DNA of 64,000 bases from Paracyclopina nana (GCA_019096065.1 JAGUCH010000009.1:4598001-4662000), one strand, 5' to 3'; shown: positions 11,825 through 24,825, counted from the stretch's first letter. Numbers and translations: made by a program. The notes: generated by a model from the letters alone, not told the origin.

Positions 11825-14800
11825 CTGGAAGTGAACTCGTGGACCAAGACAGCCTAGACGGTCAACTTCCCTCAAGCAGCAGAGGCCATGTGCAAGACAA
11901 CCCTTCAGGCATCACGCCCTCGCCTACCGGCGGGGCCCCGCCTCCAGCCCCGCCCCCAATGGGCGGAGCTTTCGCCAAAGGCCCCAAGGCCAACAACAAG
12001 AAACACAGAAAACTGAATCGTGACACTGAAGATTCGTTTTCTGAAGATGACGACAGTCCGCCACAGGCCCCTCCCCCTCCGGGCCCAAAAAGCCTCGCAG
12101 GAACCACTGAGGCCACGCCCACCACTCCTTCAAGTCAACCCCCGCCCAAGTCTCCTCCCACCTCGTCAACCAAAACTGCGAGTGCCATCAATTTTAACCC
12201 GTTCAGGGGAGTTTTGTGGGAACGCAGAGAGCCTTTGTAAGTCCAATTGTTTTTTAACTTGTTCCAGGGCTACCAGATTGGTTCTCCCTAATTCACCTCC
12301 TCTTATTTCCAAACAAAACTGAAAATCGAGCTCAATTATCAATACACAATTGGCATATTTTCCAGCTCATTGTGTACTAGTGTTAGATTTCATATTTGGT
12401 CTGCAACACCATTTTTCATCTACCTTTTTTGAAATTAATGTGAGAACTTTGGTTTGTGCTTCACAAATCCAATTTATTTGCTCAGTGTGGTGGGAAATGC
12501 TGGCCTTTTTTATCACTTGTTGTCATGAAATGGTTTTTTCCCTTTCCAGCTCTCACTTGTGGGTGGCTTTGAGCTCCATGTATGGAAAATTGCTCGTTTT
12601 GCTCATGCTGGCCTTTTGCTTGACTGAAGTCATGGACAATCGAGTGAAGCCTCTGGCCTTCCAAGTAAGGCCAAAATTAAACGTCCTAATCAGTTCAAAA
12701 TGAGTCATTGTTTTCGTTTTTTAGGGAATCTTTATGATGTATCTCTATGTGGGCTCCATTGTGGCCATCATGTGTATTTACATCACGGTTTTGCTTGACA
12801 ATTGTCCCTCTTTGTCTGGTGCCAAGTCCAAAGAACCCCTGACCAATGTTGATCCAGAGTCCGGATCTGTGGCCAGCTTTGGCACTCTCAGGAGAGCGCA
12901 CATTGACAGAACCAAAGTGTCCAGAACTAGTTTCTACTTGAGAGTTGGAGCCCTAGGTAAATATGAGAATTTTGCCTTGGATTAATCGAGCCCTTCTTCG
13001 TCTGTGTCACAGTCATTCTGCTACACTTGATTGGTTTTCTAACAAGGCAAAAAGATTTCTCCTTTGTCTGTTTTTGTTCCTTTTTTGTGCAAAATCATTG
13101 CTCAAAATCTAGCTAGTCATCATTATGCCTTTTCTTCACTTGATGTAGAAAAGGTAGGCTTTAATAATGCAAAATGAAATTTTTACGCCTGTAATAAGCT
13201 CGAAATGCGTCAGCTCACAAGTAAAAGTGAAAATGTCACGTTTTCCCTGCTGCTGCTGCTGTGAAGGTAGCTAGAACTGAGCAAGCTGATGAAAAACGAC
13301 GACAGATGGCTGCAACTTCTCTTCTCTTGGCTCGCCATAAAACCAACACACACATCCACGCGCATGTAAAAATAGTCCACAAAATTGACTTTTAAAGGTC
13401 CTTATACAAAGGGTCTCCTTTCTGTGAGATCTTACTTTTTAAATGCCACCAAATTGTACAAAAGAATTGTAAATGCTGCAGTGTTTGAGAAATTCTGGAT
13501 GGCAACCCCATAAAAAGGGAGTTACCCTATTGTCCTTCATTTTTTTTGTTAGCGCGTTATCTCAAATGAGATTCCAGCCTTTGATGTTGCTTCCTTTTTG
13601 GGTTGCGTTGTAGCAAAAAAAGTGTTGCCAGGTCAAATCTTCTTTTCTCTTTTATTTACAATTCCACTCAGGATTTGGGGAGCTTTTCCCCCCAACAAGA
13701 TTTTCCTCTTTGTGTAAGGGCCCAATTCATCTCTCTTTTCACACTGGAAGAATTTTTTGAATTATTATGGTAAAAGAAGAGTTGTTGGCTCTTTTCTGTG
13801 AAGGAACCAAAAAAAAATCCAAAAAACTGATGTTAATCATACTACTTGCAGTGTTTGGTCTTGGAACCTTGATATTTACTGGATTGGAGATAGCCATGCA
13901 TGCCACAATGGAGAAAAATTGTGTGGAGAACATCTTGATCGCACATCCCATCCTCCAAGCTCTGTTCACATTCTTGCAAATGCATTTCCTATTCGTGAAC
14001 TCTCAAGTAAGCCTACATATTCTATAACCGTTTCAAAATTACACCCTCCCCTTGCGGGATTGTATTATGCCAAGAACTAACTGCAAATTTTTTTTCTCAT
14101 TGCATTGGCTCAAATGAGTGAAAAAGCCTGCTATTTCGTACACCAAATTCATTTTCAACCAATGGAATTTCAAAAAAATTGCTATGGGGCATACTTAGGG
14201 CATAATTTACTGTACATTTAATTGAATATCTCGGAGTCTGGCAGCTGCAAAAGTGAAAGTTTAATCAATTTCGAATGTAAAGTCCTGTGCAAAAATCCCG
14301 TATTTTACTGTCCCATTTTATTCCACTGACCATGAAATTCTTTAGTATTTTCCAATTTCATCTCAAGTTCACTCCAAGTTGACTACAAAGTAGTATAGTG
14401 CACCTCATTTACATGTGAATTCCTCTTTTCAGGTAATAGTTGAAAAGTTTGGATTGGTGGCTCGATTTGGGTTCATGCATCTGGTAGCCACCAATTTATG
14501 CCTTTGGATCAGGACAATCATTTGGGAGTCTGCTAATGAGTGGATCCACCATATTTACAGCAAAAAAGTGGCAGCCATTTATGGGGAATCGGGCCTCAAT
14601 TTGGCCGAGGTTGCCAGTAAACCATTGGGAGAACGTGGGCCTATTGCACTTGGCCTGAGATCAGCTGAAGCAGGGTACAATTCAAATTCAAATACCATTG
14701 ATGTACCTTACAGTTAGATTGGATTCTTTCAGGTTGAGTGATACTTATGCCAACAATTACTTTGCTGATAGAAGCTTCACCAATCTTGACAGATATGAAT

Positions 14801-16654
14801 ATGCTGATAGCCTGTCCAATCCAGAAAGCTCCAGTTTTGGTATGAAAAACATTGAAAATACATTGAGTTTGGTATTAGCTGAAAATTCAATTTCCTCAGG
14901 GTCATTGGGATGCAATATGTCAATGCCAGTCTCTCAGGACCACATCAACTATGTTGTGTCCCTTTATAGCTGCTTCAATGACAACACTTTGGGAAAATTG
15001 TGGACCTCCTCCATGCCATACCTTTTCCCCTTCATAGTGGAATACAGGTACTAAATTCAAGATGCTTGTGCAAGTTGCACAAAATTGAATTAGCCTTCTA
15101 GATCTGTGTCCTCAGTTACTTTTGAATAACTTTGAACATTAAGTGTATAGCTCCTGGTCTGCCATGAAAAATGAGCAAGGTTTGGAGCAAGACTTTTTTA
15201 TACATGTTGAGGGGAAAGTAGTTCTACTGTTGTTTCTCACCTCAACTTTTTCCTCTCTGTTTCTTCATGTTCACTGCAAAATCATTATTTCTTCTGCTCT
15301 CACATCTTTTCTATTCACACTGTTTGGATACACTGGTATGTGTATATTTTCTATTAGCTTTTTCATTCCTATTTATTGCCCTTATTTTCTCAACCCAAAT
15401 TTGCTCTGAAACTGGCTGCTCATTTTTCTTGATTTTTCAGGATTAAGATCGAGCTTCATTTCAGCCTGATTGCTGCTGCAGTCACCTACATCATGTGGAA
15501 GAATGTGGGCAATGAGAAAATTCATAAATTGGAAGGGAAGCCCATGAAGAGCTCTGAACATTTGGAGCTTAAAAGGAAAAGGGGCTACATGAGAGTTGAT
15601 TGTCAAAGTGCAAGCAAAGGACTATTTTTGGGCTTGCTTTGCTTGGTGGGAGGAATCATTATACTCATCATCTTCTTTGTCATGAAGGTATGATTTGACA
15701 ATTATCATCTGCTGCATTTTTAGCTCAAATGGAGATTTTATGCAGGATACACCAGAATTTTCTGATGAAATGTTTTGGATCTTCAGTGGTGCTGAGATGC
15801 TGATTTTCACCTTTGCCATTGGTGGATGCATTGGTGGATTTATACAGGTGCAGAAATTGTCACACAGCTTCCAAAAGCCCTATGAGCTAGACAAATTGCT
15901 GTCTAGTGTGACCATTTTTGGTGTGTACATCTATGCCATTTTCTCGCTGATTGCTTCAGGAGTGCACCTTCCTTCCATGGACACAAAGACCATCATTGTA
16001 TTTGTGCAAAATGTCTTGCTACTTTTACAAGTCTCCTTCCAAGGTACATTTATTTTCACTTGTGATTATATTCAAAGTGGGTGTTGCATGGTGTTGGGAG
16101 CAAAACCCACTGCATCATTATGAATAAATCATTCGCAGTGGCATGAAAGCAAAAGTAGGTTAAAAATTCTCTTTCTGCAAATCTGCTTCAATGATAATTT
16201 TACGATTCTCATAAAGGTGCTATCCTTCTCACAATTGTGTAATTTATCCATTAAGTCACCTCAAAAGAAGCCTCACACCTTATTTTTGTTTCTAACAGCT
16301 AGGTGTTAGTTTTCACAATTTTTGTTGAAGCCTTGCACTGCACTGCTAATTTCAGGAATGATCATGGCAGAAACTGGACGCAGGATTTGCTCAACAAGGA
16401 GCCAACAAGCTGCAAAACCAGGCAGACAGCTCATAACTTTCCTCCTTTTTGCCAACATTACACTGTGGATCCTCGACACTTTTATGACCCATAACTGGGT
16501 GACGCAAGAAATTCAACTCACCTTCTATGGGCTGCTGGCCTGGGGTGTCATTTCCAGGATCAGCTTGCCCTTGATGATCTTCTACCGATTCCATTCTTGT
16601 GTGGTTCTGGTTGAAATCTGGAAGAACACATATCGTACCAAGGAGTCTCTATGA
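11825..16654 (+). CDS. otopetrin proton channel, common exons
   Basis: Ten exons: 11825-12236, 12550-12664, 12725-12956, 13852-14006, 14433-14674, 14733-14839, 14900-15047, 15441-15687, 15746-16043 and 16356-16654. All have GT-AG borders and matching phases. Exon 1 codes for a cytosolic Pro/Gly-rich, acidic region; the remainder holds the transmembrane helices. Family hallmarks are LRVGALVFGLGTLIFTGLEI, ARFGFMHLVATNLCLWIRT and the closing RFHSCVVLVEIWKNTYR. Otopetrins form dimeric proton-selective channels in the plasma membrane, used for acid sensing and sour taste; that function is known for the family and inferred here. The intron at 14840-14899 is only 60 bp. The stop follows shortly after the last helix, but see the tail exons at 16905. 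Confidence 0.9.
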
Positions 16655-16904
16655 GGGTGGCAAGGACCTACAGTCGGTCAAGTAAGACTACAGGTTTGAA
16701 TTTTACATAGCCTTCCCGACCTATATAAGCTCAGCTAACAAAATCCTGTGATACCTTTTTCATAACCTTTCAAGGTCAGTGGTCTTACAAAACATCCTTT
16801 CTCTCTTAGATTGGTTTCTCTGTTTTCCGTGGCAAGAGCATTTTCTGGCGACGTCGCACCAATTGTTTCTCCAACTTTTACTCCTTACTGTATTTACTTC
16901 TCAG
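16655..16904 (+). other. gap between otopetrin stop and tail exons
   Basis: The otopetrin stop overlaps an ATG (CTATGAGG). In the +1 frame the sequence stays open (LYEGGKDLQSV) to a GTAAG donor at 16682, in phase 2, matching the next exon. A TATA-like CTATATAAG lies near 16722, but there is no ATG between it and the exon at 16905. Confidence 0.45.
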
Positions 16905-18375
16905 AAAAAAGCGAGAAATCCAGCAGAGGCGTCGCAACAATTTACAGCCACCTGACACAAGTGTAAGCCATACATCGAATAATCGAGGCCATCTCCATGC
17001 CTCAGACTTCATTTATGCCAGCCCATATGAACTTTTGGATAAGATAGACAATAGTGAAATTTATGTCCCAGAGTCGATGTCAGTACATCTGACTCCACCA
17101 CCTCTACCAAAGAGAAATAACAACTATTCACCCTCGCCTCGAGTAGGACTTGTATCCCCTGCAAGCCAGGCTTCATCTCCAACCCCTCCAGTATCAAGGG
17201 CCTTTCCAAATACTCCATCGCCAGTATCAGGAGGTTTTCGCAGAAATGAAATGCAGGTAAGTGATAAATCTACATGGTGCACTATATATTTCACAGTGAT
17301 GTGGCAAGCTTCCAGCATTTTATGAGTAGCAGCAGTTCTCATTCTTTTGCGAAAAAAAACACTTTTTTGTCAATGCTGCTCTTACAATTAGGAGAAAAGC
17401 GCCACAATGTATTGACAAGGTGGTAGATTTAGCACCTTACATTAATTTCAGGTTGCTATAGAGGTCCACAATTCTGAATCCCGAGGACCCTCCAGTTTGC
17501 AGCAATTGCAGAATCTGCTTGATATTGCACCAGATCAGTTCTCGAGCTTCCACCAAAAAGAAGACAATGGTTTTCTAAGCCGAAAAGTGGGCTACGAAAT
17601 TGAAAGGCGCCTTGTGAAAGCAGTTCAAGTGCGAACATTAAAGAAAAAGCGAGAAAAGAAAGGCCATTTCCACTACTATCCATTCTATGAAAAAGACAAC
17701 CGCAGTGGACTATGGGGTTGGTTGAAGCGCCATCTGGTGTTGGACGACGCAACCAGTGACACAAGCCTTTACAGGCAAAGAAGGCAGCGAAGGCGTCAGA
17801 GAAGGCACCACAGGTTCTGCATGAAATGCGTCACTAGTAGTTTCCAGTCCTTGTTCAGGGTGATCAAGCACCCTGTCACTCATCATTTCAAGTCTGAGCA
17901 GGACTTGTGTGGTGATTGTGTCAAAGTGAGCGGTGAAGAGGTCAGAGTGGCCTCCAGGTCCAACACTGAGGCCACTCGCACTCCAACCCCCAAAATGCTG
18001 TTAGACATGAACACTGGCGCCATCCATTGGCCAGTGTATCAATTTGGAGGCCAATCAGGCACTGGAATGCTACTTAATACAAAAGCGTTGATGTCTAAAA
18101 AGCAAAAGACCACAGATGTCACTGGTGAGCCAGGCAGGGAGAATTTCTCCCTGGGAGGTCAGTTTGAAGTGCCTGAAGTTGATAGCAATAATGTAATTTC
18201 CTCCAAACGTTTTATGGCTGCCACGGATGAAGATGAGCGCAAACTAATTGGCTGGCTGCAGGTCCGTGATCCCAATAATAAGAAAAGCTTTTTGCAAGTG
18301 GTCAATCCAGCTCCCAAGGGACCATTTCGAAAAGCCCCATGGCATGGTGGAAACATTCATGTTATGAAATTTTAA
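16905..18375 (+). CDS. two exons of unknown family, possible otopetrin tail
   Basis: Exon 16905-17256 starts in phase 2 after TTCTCAG and codes for KKREIQQRRRNNLQ, then a Ser/Pro-rich region with a TPPPLPKR SH3-ligand-like motif. Exon 17452-18375 adds 307 residues with basic clusters (LKKKREKKG, RRQRRRQRRHH), one Cys pair (FCMKC) and a conserved-looking end (GWLQVRDPN, PWHGGNIHVMKF). No transmembrane segment. Neither exon has a good start: the first in-frame ATG is within exon 1 (MSVHLTPPP). It is either the tail of an otopetrin isoform, displaced by one base, or a separate gene with an unseen first exon. I do not recognise the family. Confidence 0.65.
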
Positions 18376-19888
18376 CTTTGAATTCATTATAGTGCAATCG
18401 TTTGTGTAAATATAGCCTCTATTTATTCAGTGTGCATAGTTAAAAAAGTCTAATTAGTCATGTTGATAAGGGCAAGAGATTTGGATAGTTTTTAGAAAGC
18501 ATTACAAATGACTCTGAAATCAAAAACAAATATCTCAGCTGTTAATCTTGTGCTTTTAATGTTAAATTTTGGGGACTTGGATGCAAAGAAATTCCACAAA
18601 ATTTGAGATTGCTCAAATTCCTGTGTCATCAATATGGGCAAAATGCTGCTGTAAGTTGCCAAAAAAGCTCTCATTTACCCTTCCTTATAACTGCACGACC
18701 TGAACGCATTTCAGTTCAATCAGAGATGACACTAATAACTCATTAATGTCAGGGTTGGCCAAGTTTTATGGGACACTTTAAACTATCAAATTTCCCAGCT
18801 GTCCCAACAGTTTTGCAATTAGTCGAATTTATTCTTTTGCTGTTTTTGGGACATTATTACAGTACTTTTAATAAAAAATTCATTGGCGGTGATGTGTCTC
18901 GTCAATGCTGACCTCGAAAGGTGTGACTGCACATTCAAGGTGTCAAATGTGTCTTGTTGAACATGACCCATGTCCAATTTGTTATCAAGTAAGCTTGTCT
19001 AGTGACCAATAATTATTTAAGGTTTAACTGAAGCTTGCAGACAAGCTAAGCTACAGATTTTTTAAAGGGAAGACCGAGCTGAGTTTTTTTAGGCTTAGCT
19101 TGATGTAGGTCATTGCTGATGTCCCAAATCAAGTTGATCGTGTGTGTCCCATAAATATTGACCAGGTGACAAATTTTGAGGTGACTTTCTCCTCTTCTGC
19201 TGTTGTTGTAATTTGGCTTCTACTAAGAAAGCTTTCGAGAAAGAAAAAAATCTGTAGTGAAAGTTGTAGTTGCATTTGCTTCAGCAGCAACAGAAGCTGA
19301 GATTTTTCCATTTTTCGTGGTGAAATTCACGTGCTTTGGCTTGTGTCACAAAAACAACAACAACAGAGGACTTTTCTTGAATCTCTTAATTATGGTAAGA
19401 GAGAAGCACAAAAATATTCTCTGTTTTAATTTGAATGAAAAAATTCCGTTGTTGCCAATTGTCAACAATAAATGGCGCAGATCAATCATCAGCTGAAACT
19501 AGTTTGGCCCCTTTTGATTAATTTCTAATTCTTAGTATACCGTGTTTAAATCAGTCTTTTCAAATCCAGAGCTGTCATTCAATCTTTTCCAAGTATTTCT
19601 ATGATGGCAAAAAAGTTGGACATAATTTTTCCATGTCTTTTTTGTCATCTTCTTATCATGATGTTGATCATGATGCAGCATGAACTGAATGGCCGTGACC
19701 CGTGGCCGCGTTGAGGCCGCGTGAAATTGTCCTAAACGAACCCAATCTTTTCTTCCCAAATAAAAAACCCACAGTTTATGTGAAAATGCTTCTTCAAAAA
19801 ATACATGCAAGCAATTCTGATCAAGGCAAGAATAATAGTTTTCTACCACCTCAACAAAACCAAAACTTTTGCTGAGGGGGGTAGGGAT
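18376..19888. other. 3' flank, no firm gene
   Basis: AT-rich sequence downstream of the tail exons. The largest open stretch near 19257-19496 contains CAACAACAACAAC runs and lacks coding character. A short cysteine-rich frame near 18905 is discussed among the rejected items. Confidence 0.4.
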
Positions 19889-20255
19889 TTTCTCTACCAG
19901 TTACCGAAAATCCCAGGTTAGTTGAAATTCCAAGACAAGCTCGACCTGCTATTTCGATCCTTCATTAAGTGACCCAAGTTGCTCGCGCTCAAGGCTAAAA
20001 ATTGTGGCTGATCAAGACTGCAAAAGGCAGCCTCTTCAGCAAATCCCCAATCTCAAGCATAAAAGCTCTAGGAAATTAATTAACCTGGTGATTTGTTTCC
20101 CTGGAAAAAATTCCCCTGGTCAATTGTTTCCCAATATTGTTGTTTACATTTCGTTTTTCCCTATTTCATGCTAACCCTGGTAGAAAAATAAACTGAGAAC
20201 TATTTGGAAATTGAAACCTAACTAGGGATTTTCGGTTACCGGTAGAGAAAAGACG
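19889..20255. mobile_element. inverted-repeat element with GTTACCGAAAATC ends
   Basis: About 365 bp. The left arm (TTTTCTCTACCAGTTACCG, then AAAATCCCAGGTTAG) is the inverse of the right arm ending GATTTTCGGTTACCGGTAG. A truncated relative lies at 39680-39793 with the same right end and the same AACTGAGAACTATTTGGAAA segment. Non-coding. Confidence 0.7.
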
Positions 20256-21672
20256 TGGAATAAGGGGAAACCATACTTGGTCCTACTGTGACACTCCGTA
20301 CCTGATCCTACTAGCAGCAGAGAAATAATTAATGCCTGATGGCAGTTACTTCATTTTGCATGAATAAATATTATTAAGATGTGCTTTCCAGAAAATACAA
20401 TAGATACATATTTTATTTTAAGTATGATTTGAGTAAGATATTATTTGAAAAAACAACTCTGTGCAAGATTTCGTTTCTATCACAATTTTCACCCAAAAGA
20501 AAATTGGCTTTTTACATAGCCCAAAATCAATCTTATTTTTATTAGATAAGTAATTGGCCAGTAGGAGCAAGTACGGTCCATCATGGCGGTACGTAGTACC
20601 AAGTACGATCTGGCTTGTCGGACCAGGAACGGTCTGTTGGTAGTAGGACTAGGCATAGGCACCCGTAAAAAGACTTTTGCTTGCAATTGAAATTTTTTTG
20701 TTTTGGCATGGTCCTATTCTTATAGGTGCACAAATTGAAGAACATAGGCTGTTGTGAGTGATCAATGAGGATAATTTTCATTGTCTTACTATACGTGAGA
20801 TCGGGACAACTTTTAACATTAGTCTTCTATTGTCGGCTATAGAAACATTGATCTTGATTCCGAGTACTGCACGCCAATAATAAAAAGGTAGAGAGAGACC
20901 TACGCTTCCCAATGTGAGAGCAATTCTGTCATGGAAGGTGCAGGATTAAATATTTCATAAAATGCCCTCCCTGTTCTGTATTGGCAAAAATCAAGCATGC
21001 TAGCTCCTTCAAACTGGCTAATCCAATTCATTATGAAAAGTCCATATTTTGACCAAGAGATGTCATCTCAAACAAAAATTGAAATGTCAAGTATCTGCTA
21101 GAAGTAACACCTGATCTCATAACTATACCAGAATATGAGCTAGTCTGTGAATTTTCACACTTTGGCTGGCAAAGATAGCACTTTTGTGACAATTATTTCC
21201 TTTAACTGCCCACCATGAATGTGTCAAAAGTGTCACATCACAACCCAAATTGCCATTTCCAATCTGAATGACACGATGATCTTTTATGCGTATACTTTCT
21301 CTGCAATGCTTTCATCTTCTTCTCTGGAAGCTCTGAAGTAGCTAGGCTAATGATTGTGGCCAAGGCAAGGTGCTCTCCTCAGTCTCCAAGTTGTGGTGAG
21401 AGTGCAAAGAGCTAGAAACTTTGCTGTATCAAGTGCAACAGGGTATTCATAAGTTTTCATAACAAATGGTGCACCAAATTGGCCTCAATGATTCCAAAGG
21501 AGAAGAGTCTTTTACGTTGCATCAATATTCTTACTCATTTTAAGTTTGCAGTTTTGTCGCTAGAGGGCTGACTAGCATAAACAAAGTTTACTTTCAGGAA
21601 TGTGCTGCCGCCTTTTGGCAAATTGCAGAAATCCTCAGCTAGTTTGTAAAACAAATTTTGTGCTTTCTCAAG
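20256..21672. other. intergenic or intronic, nothing recognised
   Basis: No exon, RNA gene or repeat that I can support. Low-complexity AT-rich stretches with scattered short frames. Confidence 0.35.
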
Positions 21673-21734
21673 AGGCATATTATTTTCCTGGTTCTTTTAT
21701 TTGGGTTATTCATTTCATGCCATAACTCTCAAAG
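21673..21734 (+). CDS. candidate signal-peptide exon
   Basis: A short frame coding RHIIFLVLLFGLFISCHNSQ between a CTCAAG acceptor and a GTATAG donor, ending in phase 2. It looks like the hydrophobic core and cleavage region of a signal peptide. The phase fits the acidic exon at 24826 (the join would read HNSQSYNQSPP). There is no in-frame ATG before an upstream stop, so an earlier exon would be needed. Weak evidence. Confidence 0.25.
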
Positions 21735-23460
21735 GTATAGAATGAAGAAAGTTTCCAAGTATGCCAAGTATGTTTTCCCTTGTACTTCAACTCTTTGCAA
21801 TTATTTTCAGCATCAATTTGTATCCAAATTCTTGAATTCCCAAACCCTTTACCAGCTTCTTGATTCAATTGCAGTTTATTTAGTTCTTGTTTGCCTCCTT
21901 AACTGCCTGCATAAATCAGCTACTTGGTGCACCAATTTATGAGCTCAATTAGGCATAAAGGAAGGTTTAATGTCGAGCAGCATGCTGACATTAGCTAGTA
22001 GTACAGTGTGTCAAACAGTGCCAAATTGTTGAGCTCAAGCTCATAAAGTAGAATGGGCAAGAAGAAAAAGTGGTAAAACATGGGTGATGTGCCATACCAT
22101 AATGGCTTTTTACCTAATAAAGGCCGCCACGTGCCAAAAAGTGCCCTGGTTAAAGACCAGAATAGAAGAAAGCGACCAACTAAATTGTCATGGTTCAGGC
22201 AAGGAAATTATCAATATTTTTCATATGTTCTGTGACTGAGAAATACGGTCTAAAATTGAGCGATTTCTGTGAAATATGCGATAAAGATGCAAAAAATGGT
22301 ACCATTTTGCCAGATTGAGCCATGACAAAAGGGTAAAAATAGCACCTTTTTTTTCATAGCAATTCACACATTTGTGTGGAAATTCGGCTGACTTTTCACA
22401 TTTGTGCTATTTTCTTAAATGCCATTATGTTCATAAAAAAATGAATGCGTCAAATGCTTACTCCCTTCAAAAAGCCTACTTTCAAGTAAAGCACACTTTA
22501 AAAGAAAGTACAGCCAAGATTTTGAAAGAACCCCACTAAACAAAATGAAAATCGGTCCAGATAAAATTGGGATTTACTACCGAAGAAAATTCACTATTCT
22601 ATTAGGGAAAAGTCCGAGATTACCGTGACGCTTTGATTAAATAAATCGATTGGAGGATACCGACTTTTTCAATTTTGTTGTATGACTTTTTTATTGTTTT
22701 AATTGCTATCTATGGGCTGTTATATGCATGCACTACAATATATTTTTTTTAAATTTCGCTTATTGGAAAAGTTATTAATGACCTAAGTTATTTGCAAAGT
22801 AGATTAATAGTAGATTTTTTCTGGGTTTCCGCCTTTAAGTACAGTATTTTTTATTTTTTTTTATTTCTCCTTGTCAAATAGAAAGTCAATTTTCTCCCAA
22901 TTATCTGTCAATTTTTGTAATAAAACTGTAATTTCATCTACTCCAAGCAACCATTTTATCCCTTCTAATTGTACTTTCTCCTAATCTATTGGGATTATAA
23001 TTTACAATTTTTATGTATATTTTAATTCACAACAAATTAACAAGATACAATGCAATCAAATCCTGAAAAACAACTATGTTACATAAAGTTTTGAATTTTT
23101 ATGTGAGCCTGAAATTTGAAGGCTCTCTCCACTCTTATGACCCATTTCATATGTAAGTCTTTAGATATAGAATGTTCTGATTCGGAAAAAAATAGAGTGG
23201 ACTAAATTGATTGTGGTACATGTAAAAAAATATTGAAATATTCTAAAAATCTCAGTTTTTGTATAAAAACTGAGGTTCATGATACTTACTAACTCACCTT
23301 TCATGTTGTTCTAAACAACATCTATTAATGAGGATTTTTGAAATCTCAAAACCACTAAAAGTTGTTGATCAGAATAATTTCACAGATTATTGAATTGCAA
23401 GCAGAGCCATCTCTGAACAGTTTACAAAGTTAGATTTAAAAATTCTTAAGAACAAACTCA

Positions 23461-23650
23461 ATTAAGTCAAAAATAAATATCAAAAATTGAGACTTAATTG
23501 AGAGAAAATTGACACAATTTATATCTACAGTTAAGTCAAAAATAAATATCAAAAATTGAGACTTAATTGAGAGAAAATTGACACAATTTATATCTACAGT
23601 TAAGTCAAAAATAAATATCAAAAATTGAGACTTAATTGAGAGAAAATTGA
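23461..23650. repeat. 69-bp tandem repeat, about 2.7 copies
   Basis: The phrase TAAGTCAAAAATAAATATC starts at 23463, 23532 and 23601, a period of exactly 69 bases, and the copies are almost identical. The array lies inside the AT-rich element and is non-coding. Confidence 0.9.
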
Positions 23651-23779
23651 GACATTTTCTTATTTTTTAAATTATTTTAATATGATACAAGATAAAATTC
23701 ATTTACTATTCCACAGTTAAGACAACAAATGCTCAATGTACTTTAATCATATTTGCAAATTCTATATTTCACATTGTGA

Positions 23780-24275
23780 TAACAATTTTTGTTTACTTCA
23801 AACTCGAGCCAATTGACTGTTTGACATTAGTGCTACTTGTATTTTGTGGCAATTGAGATGGGACAGATTTGCTATTGGCAAAAGTGGCAAAGTCCAGATA
23901 AAATAGCTGCCTACAAAATCGGGAGAACGGGGAATTAGTGGGGAAAAAGTATACCATTTTTGTTTAGGTCAAACTTGGGCCAATTGACTATGGGACATTA
24001 GAGCTTAGTGTATTTCGTTGTGATTGAGAGGGGACAGATTTGCTATTGGCGAAAGTGGCAGAGTCCAGATAAAATAGCTACCTACGAAATCGGGAGAATG
24101 GGGAATTAGTGAGGAAAAAGTATACCATTTTTGTTTAGGTCAAACTTGGGCCAATTGACTATGGGACATTAGAGCTTAGTGTATTTCGTTGTGATTCAGA
24201 GGGGACAGATTTGCTATTGGCGAAAGTGGCAGAGTCCAGATAAAATAGCTACCTACGAAATCGGGAGAGTGGTGA
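23780..24275. repeat. 171-bp tandem repeat, three copies
   Basis: GTTTA(GG/CT)TCAAACT starts at 23791, 23962 and 24133, a 171-base period. Copies 2 and 3 are closer to each other than to copy 1. Each unit contains CCAATTGACT and GTCCAGATAAAATAGCT. These may be subterminal transposase-binding repeats, but that is inference. Confidence 0.9.
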
Positions 24276-24825
24276 TATAAACTGGAATATTTTTTTAGTC
24301 AGACTAATTGGTAAATCCTAAAAAAATTCACAATTAAGCAAGTAAACTAATTGGCATTAATATACATTCCTTTTAAACAATTTTTAGTAAAAATCTAACA
24401 TATCGATAGGGACAAAAAATTATCCCAATTTTGTGTCAATTTAATCTAAAAAATTGTAATTAAACTTACAAAAAATAGTAATATTGATTTTTAGGTTTTT
24501 TAAAAAAAATTAACAATGAATGACAGAATTATTACCTAAAAAATTCATATCAATTCAAAAATTAAAGATTAAAAAAATTTTTTTTAAGACTTTGAGTACG
24601 TCAATTTGTCGCCAATTTGAATATTTTAAAATTAAATATCTTGAAGACTAATTATGATTAAGCAAAAAAAATAACATGTGAGTACTCTATGGTTAAAGAC
24701 GAATTGATGTATGTCAAAATAAATCGATTTGGACACAATTGAATTTCCAACTGGAGTTAGCAGGGAAAAACTACTACTCTTTTGTTTAGTGGGGAAGGTA
24801 TTAACTTGGAGCTTGAATTTTTTAG

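Larger units (their letters stand above)
22532..24794. mobile_element. 2.26-kb AT-rich element with 15-bp inverted ends
   Basis: The ends are a perfect inverted repeat, CCCCACTAAACAAAA at 22532-22546 and TTTTGTTTAGTGGGG at 24780-24794. The body is clearly more AT-rich than its surroundings and holds two tandem arrays (69-bp and 171-bp units). The 171-bp units repeat phrases seen at the element ends: GTCCAGATAAAAT near the left and TTTTGTTTAG near the right. No transposase frame is seen. No certain target duplication was found. It ends 31 bases before the acidic exon at 24826. Confidence 0.65.

Noticed and set aside
18905-18988. A short frame with two CxxC pairs (RCQMCLVEHDPCPICYQ) ending at a GTAAGC donor
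   Set aside because: Only about 28 codons, no acceptor or promoter context, and no partner exon found. It could be a zinc-binding first exon, but chance is as likely.
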